Positions 14,270 to 22,484 of a DNA stretch of 37,470 bases are shown piece after piece. The stretch is taken from positions 1 to 37,470 of the forward strand of contig NZ_JAKLJA010000055.1 in NCBI RefSeq assembly GCF_022213065.1, written 5' to 3'. Position 1 is the stretch's first letter. Every line of letters begins with the position of its first letter. The DNA comes from Paraburkholderia tagetis (GTDB lineage: Bacteria > Pseudomonadota > Gammaproteobacteria > Burkholderiales > Burkholderiaceae). The notes beneath the pieces were generated by a model, which saw only the letters and a list, made by a program, of their open reading frames with translations, did not search any database and was not told where the DNA came from. Both the position numbers and the translations under genes were made by a program.

Positions 14270-15004
14270 ATGAAGATTGCAGCACTTTCTGATATTCACG
14301 GCAACCTTGCCGCGTTGAACGCCGTGCTCGACGATATCCAGCGGCAAGGGGCGGACGTCATCGTCAATCTTGGCGATATCGTGTCTTGTCCGCTTTACCC
14401 CGCCGAAACAGCTGATCGGCTTATACCGCTGGGGCTTCCAACGATCGGGGGCAATCATGACAGACAGTTGCTTGCTGCCGATCCCTCACGAATGGAACCG
14501 TCCGATCGCTTTGCCCACGATGCCCTGCACTCTGAGCAACTCACGTGGGTCCAACGGTTGCCGATTTCTTTAAGGTTTGAAGACGACGTGCTACTGGTGC
14601 ATGGCACGCCGCAAGACGACCAGTCCTACTTCCTTGAAACCGTCACGGAGAGCGGCTGTAGGGTGGCAACGCATGGTGAAGTCAGGCGGCGTGCAGGTGA
14701 TATCGAAGCGACGTTGATTCTGTGCGGCCACACCCATCTCCAGCGATGGATGAAACTCGGAGATGGACGCTTGATCGTGAATCCGGGCAGCGTCGGGCTG
14801 CAGGCATACGGCTACGCCCGTCCGTTCCCGCATCGTATGGAAATGGGTTCACCGCGTGCCCGGTATGCAACCGTCACCAGGACCCAGTTCGATTGGGAGG
14901 TGGAATTCCGATCCGTCGAGTACGACTGGAATGACGTTGCAAACTGCGCGGCGTTGAATGGGCGATCAGATTGGGAAACCGTGCTGCGCACCGGTTACTG
15001 CTGA
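14270..15004 (+). CDS. Calcineurin-like metallophosphoesterase (YfcE/MJ0936-like)
   Basis: 244 residues with all metal-binding motifs of the family in order: DIHGN at the N-terminus (ALSDIHGNLAAL), GDIVS, GNHD, a central His (LLVHGTP) and the C-terminal GHTH, followed by NPGSVG. These enzymes hydrolyse phosphodiesters or phosphomonoesters with two metal ions and are cytoplasmic. I start at ATG 14270 because MKIAALSDIHG is the normal N-terminus; the GGAGG upstream is rather far (about 19 nt), so translation may be weak. The natural substrate cannot be inferred. Confidence 0.93.
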   Translation: MKIAALSDIHGNLAALNAVLDDIQRQGADVIVNLGDIVSCPLYPAETADRLIPLGLPTIGGNHDRQLLAADPSRMEPSDRFAHDALHSEQLTWVQRLPISLRFEDDVLLVHGTPQDDQSYFLETVTESGCRVATHGEVRRRAGDIEATLILCGHTHLQRWMKLGDGRLIVNPGSVGLQAYGYARPFPHRMEMGSPRARYATVTRTQFDWEVEFRSVEYDWNDVANCAALNGRSDWETVLRTGYC

Positions 15005-15515
15005 AGATCTGACGATGTCTGGGTCCACTCACAGATGTCGCCGTGGAAAGGTCTGTCGCAAATGCTTTCTTGGGCACGTCGTGTCCTTGACGAGATAACC
15101 GCCGAGCCACCATCACTGTGCACCACGGCAAGCGAATCTGACGCGACGGCAGCGCATGCTCCACGAGGCACGCGAAGAAAGCAGCGTCGACGGTGTTCAT
15201 GTACTCTCACCCCAGAGAATCACCCGTTCATTGCCAGGGCGTCCCTAACAGACCGCATACCATGATTCCATCACCGCGCTTCCGGCTCGCAGCTGGAGTC
15301 GCGATCACGCAAGACACGTCGGCCTTCGAGAACCCCGCTGCAGTCGGGCCAATCGCACACCCGGCCTGAGCCCTGTGCCTACACGGTGGGGCTGCTCAAC
15401 ATGGTCGCTTGATTTATCTGTAGCGTCCGCGCTGGATTCCACCGCCGGTTTCACAACGATTGGGCGTAGCGCCGATCTAAGCGCTGGTCGAAGGGCGCTG
15501 ATCGTTGATCGCGAA
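15005..15515. other. No gene supported; possible transposase scraps
   Basis: On the minus strand near 15080-15190 one frame contains LAVVHSDGGSAV, reminiscent of the HSDxGS catalytic motif of IS3/IS481-type transposases, but the surroundings do not support a domain. Nothing else is recognised. Confidence 0.25.
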
Positions 15516-15797
15516 TCAGCGCGCGACGCCAAGGCCCTGTAACACAGCTTTGCCTTCGGGCGTGAGGCGGATCTGCGCAGCGCCTGCGGCGGCATTGCCG
15601 GGTACCTGCTCGACGAGCCCGGCGTCCTTGAGCGCGAAGAGCTCGGGTTTGGCCTGTGCGTCGATGGGCGCGTGCAGCAGCAGCAACAGCGTCGCGAGCT
15701 CGTGATGACTCAGCCGCCGCAGCAGGATCGTACTGTTCGCAGGCCTGGCCGGCTGCTCGTTGCATGTTGCCTGATCCTTCGATCCCGTCCCGTTCAC
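15516..15797 (-). CDS. Small winged-helix-like hypothetical protein
   Basis: 93 residues from the GTG at 15797, chosen because a perfect AGGAGG lies 6 nt before it; the frame continues upstream to 15833 without a better start. The core LLRRLSHHELATLLLLLHAP, FALKDAGLVEQV and RLTPEGKAVLQGLG is the pattern of a winged-helix domain: helix, recognition-like helix, then a beta-wing ending LTPEGKAVL. I infer a small DNA-binding or structural wHTH protein. It is an isolated gene. Confidence 0.62.
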   Translation of the reverse strand: MNGTGSKDQATCNEQPARPANSTILLRRLSHHELATLLLLLHAPIDAQAKPELFALKDAGLVEQVPGNAAAGAAQIRLTPEGKAVLQGLGVAR

Positions 15798-16224
15798 GGG
15801 CCACCTCCTGCTGCGTTTCTTCGGGTCACGCAATGATGGGGATGAAGACTTAAGCGATTCTTAAAACCCGGCCGAGAAAATGTGTCGCCGTGCTACATCG
15901 CATGAAGGCACGAGCCCGGCTGTCAAGCGCGCCAGCAAGCGCACTTTCGCCGACGCGTCTCGCGAGCCTGACGCCTTACGCTCGGGTGTCGTCGATACGC
16001 ACTTACGCGTGGGTCACGAAACCCATCGCGTCCAGTTCAAACAGGAAGGAATTCGTGCGAAATCTGGCCCGGCAGATTGCCCCGTTGCCGCAAATACGCG
16101 CCGCCAGTACGATAAGCTACACTCCGCGCAGACGGAATAGCCTCGGCACATCGGGAACGCCATCACACAGTACCAGTCTAGTCTTGTAGGGTCGAGAACT
16201 GGCGCGCGTTGCTCAGCGCTTCCT
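15798..16224. other. No gene supported
   Basis: Intergenic region between the small winged-helix gene and the end of the ClC channel gene. Open plus-strand frames (15880-16189) have biased, non-protein-like composition and no ribosome-binding site. No terminator with a clear U-tract is seen after the channel gene. Confidence 0.3.
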
Positions 16225-18039
16225 TCAGCGCTTTGTGTCGGCGGGCTCGTCCGTTGTCATTCCCGGCCGCTTGCCGGTCGGGGTGTAGCGCGTACTGTGC
16301 GGAACCCACACGCGCCGGAACCGTTCGCGCTCGCGCTCCTCCGTGAACACAGACAACGAGGGCTTGACCAGGTCGTGCCGCGAGACGATACCCAGCAGGC
16401 GCCGGGTCTTTTCGTCATCGACCACGGGAACGCGATCGAGGCCCGTAATGGCAAGACGCGCGGCCACGTTCCGGCAGGTCTCGCCGGGCAGTGCGATCTC
16501 GGGCGGCGCCTGCGTGAACAACTCGCTGATGGGCGTATCGGCCTTGCCCGGAGGCATGCTGTCAAGCAACGCCCGGTCGACCATGCCCACGAGCACGCCG
16601 TCGGCGACAACCGGAAAAGCGCGGAACTTCTGCTGCGTGCCGAAATGGCTGCGCAGCACGTCGCCCACCGTCACGCGCGCGTCAATCGTCTGAACTCCTT
16701 TCGTCATCACCTCTTCGACGTAGTGGCGCTCGAGCGGGTCGATGCTGTATTCGCGGTAGATGTGATAGCCGCGGCGGGCAATTTTCTCGGTCAGGATCGA
16801 GCGGCGCATGAGCAGCACCGTAAAGCCGTACGCGACCGCGGCCGAGGCCAGCAACGGAAGCAGGGCGTTGACGTCGCCCGTCAATTCGAACGCGAACACT
16901 GCGGCCATGACTGGCGCGCGCATCATGCCGCCCAGCGCGGCCGCCATGAAGATGAGCGGCCACACCGCGGGCTCGCTGCCGGGCATGTACGGGCCGGCGA
17001 GCGCACCCACGCCCGCGCCCATCATCAGCAACGGCGCCAGCACGCCGCCCGAGGTGCCCGAAGCCAGCGCAATGACCCAGATGATGGCCTTGACGACGAC
17101 GATGCCGATAACGGCCTGCATGGCGAGGTGATCGTGCAGGAGGTCACCTATCACGTCGTAGCCGACGCCAAGCGTGCGCGGCTGAAAATACCCGCCTATG
17201 CCCACTGCGATAGCGCCGAGCGCCGGCCACCACATCCAGTGAATCGGCAGCTTGCCGAACAGGTCTTCGACCTTGTAGAGCCATGTGGAGAGGCCCCACG
17301 ACAACGCGCCCGCGATCAACCCCGCGATGCACGACGACACGATGCCGACCGTTCCGAGCGGCACGGTTTGCAGCGGAAACAACGGGCCACTGCCCAGTAA
17401 CAGCGGACGCGTGAACCCTGCCACGGCACAGGCAATGGCGACCGGCAACAGGCTGCGCGGCCGCAATTCGAACAGCAGCAGCTCGATGGCGAGCAGCACG
17501 GCGGCGACCGGCGTGCCGAACACGGCGGTCATGCCCGCTACCGCGCCCGCCACCAGCAGCGCCTTGCGTTCCGCACCCGAGAGATGAAAGTACTGCGCGA
17601 TGAGCGAGCCGATCGCGCCGCCCGTCATGATGATCGGGCCTTCGGCCCCAAACGGGCCGCCGCTGCCAATCGCGATGGCGGAAGCAAGCGGCTTGAGCAC
17701 GGCAACCTTCGGCGACATCCGGCTCTTGCCGAACAGAATGGCCTCGATGGCTTCGGGTATGCCGTGGCCGCGAATCTGTTCGGAGCCGAACCGGGCGATC
17801 AACCCCACCAGCAGACCACCTATCACGGGAGCCGCGACGACAAACACGCCAAGCGTGTTCTCCGCAGGAGAATGATTCGCCGTGGATAGAGTCTGGAAGA
17901 AAAAGAGGTTCGTGAAAAAGCGGATGAGGTGCAGGAGGAAGTCGGCCGCAACGGTGCTGAGCGCGCCGCCAGCGGCCGCGATGGCGCTGATGCGCAGTAG
18001 CCGGACGTCGGTAGCGAAATCGCCCTTGTGATCGCTCAT
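16225..18039 (-). CDS. ClC-family chloride channel/antiporter with C-terminal CBS domains
   Basis: 604 residues. Residues 15-425 are the membrane ClC core, with GHGIPEA (91-97, the GSGIP-type Cl⁻ site), SGGPFGAEGP (126-135) holding the gating Glu133, and SGTSGGVLAP for the third pore motif. About 440-575 is a pair of CBS domains (VEEVMTKGVQTIDARVTVGD and LDRVPVVDDEKTRRLLGIVS), which often bind adenine nucleotides. It sits in the inner membrane and exchanges or conducts chloride, usually linked to acid or osmotic stress. GGGGA precedes the ATG. Palindrome B lies 46 bp upstream, so it likely belongs to that regulon. Confidence 0.93.
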   Translation of the reverse strand: MSDHKGDFATDVRLLRISAIAAAGGALSTVAADFLLHLIRFFTNLFFFQTLSTANHSPAENTLGVFVVAAPVIGGLLVGLIARFGSEQIRGHGIPEAIEAILFGKSRMSPKVAVLKPLASAIAIGSGGPFGAEGPIIMTGGAIGSLIAQYFHLSGAERKALLVAGAVAGMTAVFGTPVAAVLLAIELLLFELRPRSLLPVAIACAVAGFTRPLLLGSGPLFPLQTVPLGTVGIVSSCIAGLIAGALSWGLSTWLYKVEDLFGKLPIHWMWWPALGAIAVGIGGYFQPRTLGVGYDVIGDLLHDHLAMQAVIGIVVVKAIIWVIALASGTSGGVLAPLLMMGAGVGALAGPYMPGSEPAVWPLIFMAAALGGMMRAPVMAAVFAFELTGDVNALLPLLASAAVAYGFTVLLMRRSILTEKIARRGYHIYREYSIDPLERHYVEEVMTKGVQTIDARVTVGDVLRSHFGTQQKFRAFPVVADGVLVGMVDRALLDSMPPGKADTPISELFTQAPPEIALPGETCRNVAARLAITGLDRVPVVDDEKTRRLLGIVSRHDLVKPSLSVFTEERERERFRRVWVPHSTRYTPTGKRPGMTTDEPADTKR

Positions 18040-18085
18040 GATTCCCCTTGCCGGGCGAGAAGACGGTGGCGCCCTCTCGCAACGT

Positions 18086-18102
18086 ATATCACATTATGAT
18101 GT
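18086..18102 (-). promoter_or_regulatory. 17-bp palindrome, copy B (ATATCACATTATGATGT)
   Basis: One mismatch in the right arm relative to the consensus ATATCACRTTRTGATAT. It lies 46 bp upstream of the ClC start, at the position of the core promoter, and overlaps the very end of the truncated Rrf2 regulator frame. Confidence 0.65.
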
Positions 18103-18213
18103 AAATGGGTGAGTCACGGGAAAGCAACTTACACTATGAATCGCGTCGGGATCACGGGCCATCGCGCTCACGATAACCGTACCGTAATCGGTCAGCTTGC
18201 TCATGCGGAGCAT
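18094..18213 (-). pseudogene. Rrf2-family (SUF/IscR-like) regulator, N-terminal stub
   Basis: ATG 18213 is preceded by GGAGG (18221-18225) at 7 nt. The protein starts MLRMSKLTDYGTVIVSAMAR and continues DPDAIHSVS, the unmistakable first helices of Rrf2-type repressors such as the SUF-operon regulators (MLRxSKLTDY…). After 29 codons the similarity stops and an unrelated ten codons lead to a stop at 18094. The recognition helix, the cluster-binding cysteines and the dimer helix are missing. Upstream, GTATcctATAC near 18371-18381 could be an old operator. The break lies about 30 bp from palindrome B, suggesting a recombination that placed the ClC gene here. Confidence 0.75.
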
Positions 18214-18802
18214 CGGGGTACCTCCGCCTGATTCAGGACCAAGGTTGTACGATTTGATCGACACCGACGCTCCGCGTTGACTGCTGAGAGCTCCTCCAGA
18301 GGCGGGGGGGCTTGCCTGCTGCGCCGGTGACTTGTCGGCGTGTGGGTCACAACCGACACAATCGATTAGGTATCCTATACAACATTCCTTTGATTCTAGG
18401 CGGAAATTCAAAACCCTGTCATTGCATGGGTCTTCTGCTTGCCCTGAGCGACTGTGCAGCACCGGACAGAAGTGTTGGAAGAAGCCGCGTTACTTCAATG
18501 AGGTCATCCTGTTTGTATATTTATATATCACATTGTGATATAATTTGAATATCTTGATCTGGCGCAGAGCTTTTTCACCTTCCTGAGATAAGGTGAAGAG
18601 ACTGATACGGCACACCGGTTCTGTCGGCGTGCACCCCGGCTTCATCATGTGGGCCGGTTACAACCCGTGACCTTTTTTCGCTTCGCTCAAGTCGTTAACC
18701 GGTTATCAGGACTCTCAGGTGCTTCACGGATGCGATCGCCTGCATACAGGGTGGTTCAGGCGTCCGGAAAGTTGACTGGTTGACCTCTCAGGGAGGGACA
18801 AA
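18214..18802. other. Regulatory region without a supported gene
   Basis: Holds the presumed promoter of the Rrf2 stub, palindrome C (18525-18541), an inverted repeat TTCACCTT…AAGGTGAA (18574-18581 / 18590-18597) and a palindromic TAACCGGTTA (18696-18705). If the promoter is at palindrome C, the transcript of the 93-residue gene at 18803 would have a leader of about 240 nt. Confidence 0.35.
18525..18541 (+). promoter_or_regulatory. 17-bp palindrome, copy C (ATATCACATTGTGATAT), perfect
   Basis: Arms ATATCAC and GTGATAT are perfect complements around ATT, the most symmetrical of the four copies. It lies upstream of the plus-strand genes starting at 18803 (hypothetical protein, glucoamylase, DUF488). 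Confidence 0.72.
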
Positions 18803-19084
18803 ATGCAGGCCGTAACTCAAGAATCGTGGAGAGGCCGGGCAATCCGCATTCACGTTTTCCCCGTTCGTCGAATCGTCACACCCGATACCGCACCCGATAG
18901 TTATATCGCGACGGTCAAGATCGAAAAGGCCGGTCGGATACTTGCCGATTGGCATCTGCCGTTTTTCAGCGACCGATGGTTATCCGAAGACGAATCCCGA
19001 CGGGACGCGTTTGAGTACGCTGTCAAGTTAATCGATAGTGGCGTGCTGGACGAACCGCAATGGTTGCGCGAACGGGCTGCGTGA
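18803..19084 (+). CDS. Hypothetical cytoplasmic protein (93 residues)
   Basis: Strong AGGGAGGGA immediately upstream of the ATG. The protein is soluble with mixed alpha/beta composition: RGRAIRIHVFPVRRI, YIATVKIEKAGRILADWHLP, then a helix FEYAVKLIDSGVLDEP. Small proteins of this kind, with a beta-sheet followed by an AFEYAxxLID helix, are frequent hypotheticals in Burkholderiaceae; I know no function. It is the first gene downstream of palindrome C and 57 bp before the glucoamylase, so it is probably co-transcribed with it. Confidence 0.75.
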   Translation: MQAVTQESWRGRAIRIHVFPVRRIVTPDTAPDSYIATVKIEKAGRILADWHLPFFSDRWLSEDESRRDAFEYAVKLIDSGVLDEPQWLRERAA

Positions 19085-19141
19085 CAGCGACGCGATGCCG
19101 CACCGTAGACGAGATAGCGTGCCAGGTTACCTGGATCTCCC

Positions 19142-21481
19142 ATGAATACGCCTGCCACTGACGTTTCGCGTGCTGCGCCCGGCTGGCCCGGCATTGCACC
19201 TACGTGGACCTCGAGTGCAAAGGATCTGGTGACGACCGCACTGGGCCGCGGCCGGGTATGGGCATCGATCGGCCATGGCATCCTCAATGAGGTGTACTGG
19301 CCATCAGCCGGCGAGCCTCAGGTTCGTGATCTGGGTTTCATCGTCGCCAGCCCTGGTCGCTGGCACGAACTCAAGCGCATCAGACAGTACCGGCTGTCGC
19401 TGCAGCAACCATTCATACCCCTGCCGCGAATCGTGCATGAGGGTGACGGATATCGCCTCGAACTCAATCTGTCGCCCGACCCGATTCGTGACGTACTGCT
19501 GGTCGCCTTCCGTCTCGAGGGAACCGACCTCAAGCTCTACACCCTGCTCGCGCCCCATCTGGGCGGCAGCGGTTTGCGCAACAATGCGCGTGCGGCGGAT
19601 GGTCTTGTGGCATGGACAGACGGTGTCGCACTTCATCTGGCTGCCGACTGCGGGTTCTCGCGCGCGAGCGCCGGCTACGTCGGGTCTTCCGACGGCTGGC
19701 AGGATTTCGCGCATCATGGACGGATGGACTGGACTTTCCAGGACGCGCTTGACGGCAATGTTGCCCTGACAGGGGAACTTGGCGCCTGTGCGGGCGTACT
19801 GGCGCTCGGTTTTGCACCAACACAGGAAGGCGCTGGCACGCTTGCGCGATCGAGCCTCGCCGAGGGCTTCAGTTCCGTGCGGCGTTCATGCGCGGCTGCG
19901 TGGCAAGCATGGGCGACAAAAGTCATCATTCCGGAAGCGCCGGAGCCGGTTCGGCGCGAAGCATGGCTCTCGGCAGCGATGCTGAAGGTCCACGAAGGTC
20001 GGAGCTATCCCGGCGCACTGATTGCCAGCCTGAGCATTCCATGGGGCAACACGAGCGACAGCACCGGCGGGTACCACCTGGTCTGGACGCGCGACGCCGT
20101 GGAAGCCGCCTTCGCACTGCTCGCAATCGGCTGCGTGGAGGATGCGCGCCGCGTGCTTGAGTACCTGATTGCGACGCAAAGAGCAGACGGAAGCTGGAGT
20201 CAGAACAGCTTTCCAGATGGACGTCCATTCTGGTCCGGCGTCCAGCTTGATGAAGTGGGTTTTCCGGTACTGCTTGCAGCAAAACTCGCTGAGCAGGGCG
20301 CGATAGACGGACTGACAGGCGTGACCGAAATGATTGGGCGTGCCGTCCGTTATCTGGCGCGCCATGGCCCCGGCAGCCCCCAGGACCGCTGGGAGGAAAA
20401 CGCGGGCATCTCCCCGTTCACACTTGGTGTCGAAATCGCGGCCCTGGTCACGGCGGCCGAACATTTGCCAGCTGCGGAGAGTGCCTACGCCCTCTCACTT
20501 GCCGACTACTGGAACGAACGGCTCGAGGACTGGACTTACATCGAGAATGGAACGTTTTCCCCGGCCTTCGACATCGACGGCTATTACGTCCGGATCGCGG
20601 CGCCGCTGCTTGAAGGTGGTTTGCGCGGGCGAATCGACATTTCGAATCGGCCCGGCAGCAGCACACCCGTTGTCGCATTGATCGGGATGGAATGTCTCTA
20701 TCTGGCTCGTCTCGGGTTGAGGAACGCGCGTGATCGACGTATCCAGAACACCGTAAAGGTCATTGACGGTTTGCTGCGGGTCCAGACGCCGCACGGCATC
20801 GCGTATCGGCGTTACAACGGAGATGGTTATGGCGAACACGAAGACGGTGCCCCGTTCGACGGCACGGGCGTCGGGCGTTTGTGGCCTCTGCTGACGGGCG
20901 AACGGGCGCATCTCGATCTGCTGCTGGGGATCGACACGTTGCCTTGGCTCGAGATGATGACGCAAATGACCGGACCCGGTGGCCTGATTCCGGAACAGGT
21001 GTGGGACGCTGATCCGGTACCCGGGCCGGGACTGGAGCCTGGCAAACCGACTGGCAGTGCCATGCCACTTGTCTGGGCTCATGCGGAGTTTCTCAAACTG
21101 TTGATTGCGCGGCATCAACAGCGTCCGATTGAGCTGCTCGCGGGTGTTGAGCGGCGCTATCGCGGCCGGCGGCCGGAGGCGGCGACCTGGCATTGGCGAC
21201 GGACCCAGCCATTCGATGCGCTGCCCGCAGGCCGGGAACTGCTCATTGAAAACCCGGAGCCCTTCCAATTGCACTATGGGTTCGATGGATGGCGCGAGGT
21301 GACTGATCAGTCATCGGAGGCGAGCGCGTTTGCGATACATGCCGTCCGGTTTGATAACGCTGATGTCGCCGGCCACTCAGTGCTTGATTTCACTTTCTAT
21401 TTCCCTGAGTCGCACCGTTGGGCCGGCATCGACTATCAGATTCTGCTGGGTGAACCCGACACAGGAGTAACGCGATCATGA
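19142..21481 (+). CDS. Glycoside hydrolase family 15 (glucoamylase-type) enzyme
   Basis: 779 residues without signal peptide. Residues about 10-280 are the beta-sandwich N-terminal domain typical of prokaryotic GH15 enzymes (GRGRVWASIGHGILNEVYWP). The (alpha/alpha)6 barrel follows, with WTRDAVEAAFAL (about 314-325), WEENAGISPF (about 417) carrying the presumed acid Glu, and IPEQVWDADP (about 616) carrying the presumed base Glu. The last 100 residues (WHWRRTQPFDALPAGRELLI…) look like a small carbohydrate-binding-like domain. It would release glucose from internal alpha-glucans or malto-oligosaccharides in the cytoplasm. Its stop overlaps the DUF488 start by 4 bp. Confidence 0.93.
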   Translation: MNTPATDVSRAAPGWPGIAPTWTSSAKDLVTTALGRGRVWASIGHGILNEVYWPSAGEPQVRDLGFIVASPGRWHELKRIRQYRLSLQQPFIPLPRIVHEGDGYRLELNLSPDPIRDVLLVAFRLEGTDLKLYTLLAPHLGGSGLRNNARAADGLVAWTDGVALHLAADCGFSRASAGYVGSSDGWQDFAHHGRMDWTFQDALDGNVALTGELGACAGVLALGFAPTQEGAGTLARSSLAEGFSSVRRSCAAAWQAWATKVIIPEAPEPVRREAWLSAAMLKVHEGRSYPGALIASLSIPWGNTSDSTGGYHLVWTRDAVEAAFALLAIGCVEDARRVLEYLIATQRADGSWSQNSFPDGRPFWSGVQLDEVGFPVLLAAKLAEQGAIDGLTGVTEMIGRAVRYLARHGPGSPQDRWEENAGISPFTLGVEIAALVTAAEHLPAAESAYALSLADYWNERLEDWTYIENGTFSPAFDIDGYYVRIAAPLLEGGLRGRIDISNRPGSSTPVVALIGMECLYLARLGLRNARDRRIQNTVKVIDGLLRVQTPHGIAYRRYNGDGYGEHEDGAPFDGTGVGRLWPLLTGERAHLDLLLGIDTLPWLEMMTQMTGPGGLIPEQVWDADPVPGPGLEPGKPTGSAMPLVWAHAEFLKLLIARHQQRPIELLAGVERRYRGRRPEAATWHWRRTQPFDALPAGRELLIENPEPFQLHYGFDGWREVTDQSSEASAFAIHAVRFDNADVAGHSVLDFTFYFPESHRWAGIDYQILLGEPDTGVTRS

Positions 21482-21843
21482 AACACACAATCGATATTCA
21501 ACGCATTTATGGGAACGCTGGCGATGACGGACATGTGCATTTCCTGGTTGACCGTCTCTGGCCGCGGGGCATCAAGAAGGAATCGTTGAGTCTTGACGGC
21601 TGGCTCAAGGACGTTGCGCCCAGCAATGAGCTTCGCGACTGGTTCGGACACGACCCGCAGCGCTGGGACGAATTCCGCCAACGCTACGAACACGAACTGG
21701 ATGCCAGTCCTGCCGGTTGGCAACCGATACTGGCCGCCGCAAGAAAGAAGCCCGTGACGCTTTTTTATGGTGCGCGGGACACCGAGCACAATCAGGCGGT
21801 CGTCCTGCGCGACTTTTTGATGCGCAAGCTCCAGCATGGTTAG
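21478..21843 (+). CDS. DUF488-family protein
   Basis: 121 residues with the classic family motifs: IDIQRIYGNAGDDGHVHFLV, DRLWPRGIKKESLSLDGWLK, DWFGHDPQRWDEFRQRYEHEL and VTLFYGARDTEHNQAVVLRDFL. DUF488 proteins are small cytoplasmic proteins found with stress and metabolic genes; a link to DNA repair or nucleotide chemistry has been suggested but the reaction is unknown. The 4-bp ATGA overlap with the glucoamylase gene (21478-21481) means the two are co-translated. Confidence 0.93.
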   Translation: MKHTIDIQRIYGNAGDDGHVHFLVDRLWPRGIKKESLSLDGWLKDVAPSNELRDWFGHDPQRWDEFRQRYEHELDASPAGWQPILAAARKKPVTLFYGARDTEHNQAVVLRDFLMRKLQHG

Positions 21844-22016
21844 TGGCGACCGTGCAGATGGCCGCCAGGGATGGTCCTCCATGGCATCGTGCAACACTGC
21901 TTGCGTTCGGCAGCGCGCGCGGGCTGTCAGGTACATCGCCGCAGGATTCTTCGATGACAGCACGTGCGCGATGGTGGCAATGCGCATTCACGCGATTTCG
22001 CAAAAAAGGAGGGGCG

Positions 22017-22217
22017 ATGAAATTCAACATACTGGAAACGTTCAGTGATGGCGATGTACCGAAACTCACCAAGGCCATCATTTCGGTCGATCCCGACGCG
22101 AAGGTCGCTGCCGACGTGCGGGCGAACTCGGTGGACGTAGATTCCTGGCTCTTCGCCGAGGAATTCCTCGTGGCTTTCTACGATGCCGGGTATGACGTTC
22201 GAATAGCACAACGGTAG
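22017..22217 (+). CDS. HMA-like (copper-chaperone fold) protein without the CxxC metal site
   Basis: 66 residues from ATG 22017, with AAAAAGGAGGGG just upstream. The layout MKFNILETFSDGDVPKLTKA, IISVDPDAKVAADVRANSVD, then DAGYDVRIAQ matches the beta-alpha-beta-beta-alpha-beta fold of heavy-metal-associated domains (compare the usual MKFxVxDMTCGHC…VDPxAxVxVDL…GYxV). The segment that should hold MTCxxC reads TFSDGD, so no Cys is left to bind copper. It may be a decoy, a regulator or a decayed chaperone. It lies 173 bp after the DUF488 gene. Confidence 0.65.
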   Translation: MKFNILETFSDGDVPKLTKAIISVDPDAKVAADVRANSVDVDSWLFAEEFLVAFYDAGYDVRIAQR

Positions 22218-22381
22218 CCCATCGTTTTTTTCTTCGTTCAGCAAGCATGCCGGCTGGCTTGTCCTCCGATATTACTTTCCGGCATTTGTTGGCCATCACG
22301 TGATTCTTGCCAACGTGAGAATGGGTGTGACACGATGTGGTTGCTGCGGCAACCTCAGGTTGAATTCGATGCAGCCCTTTT

Positions 22382-22398
22382 ATATCACGTTGTGCTAT
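22382..22398 (+). promoter_or_regulatory. 17-bp palindrome, copy D (ATATCACGTTGTGCTAT)
   Basis: One mismatch in the right arm relative to the consensus. It lies 86 bp before the GTG start of the succinate dehydrogenase iron-sulfur subunit gene, consistent with a promoter-overlapping operator. Confidence 0.65.
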
Positions 22399-22484
22399 AA
22401 CTGTCGGGCGCAGGCATGATCATGGCGTGGATCGACGCAGGGAACAATGCGCCGGACACGGGATCTCCACAGAGGAGAAACGTC

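Noticed and set aside
15080..15190. IS3/IS481 transposase remnant with HSDGGS
   Set aside because: Only a single short motif; flanking residues do not follow an integrase core, so it is not called as a pseudogene.
16297..17400. 367-codon plus-strand frame inside the ClC gene
   Set aside because: The opposite strand codes an unmistakable ClC channel with CBS domains; this frame is His/Arg-rich and has no ribosome-binding site.
18574..18597. Rho-independent terminator
   Set aside because: The stem TTCACCTT/AAGGTGAA has its T-run before the stem on the plus strand and no U-tract after it on either strand.
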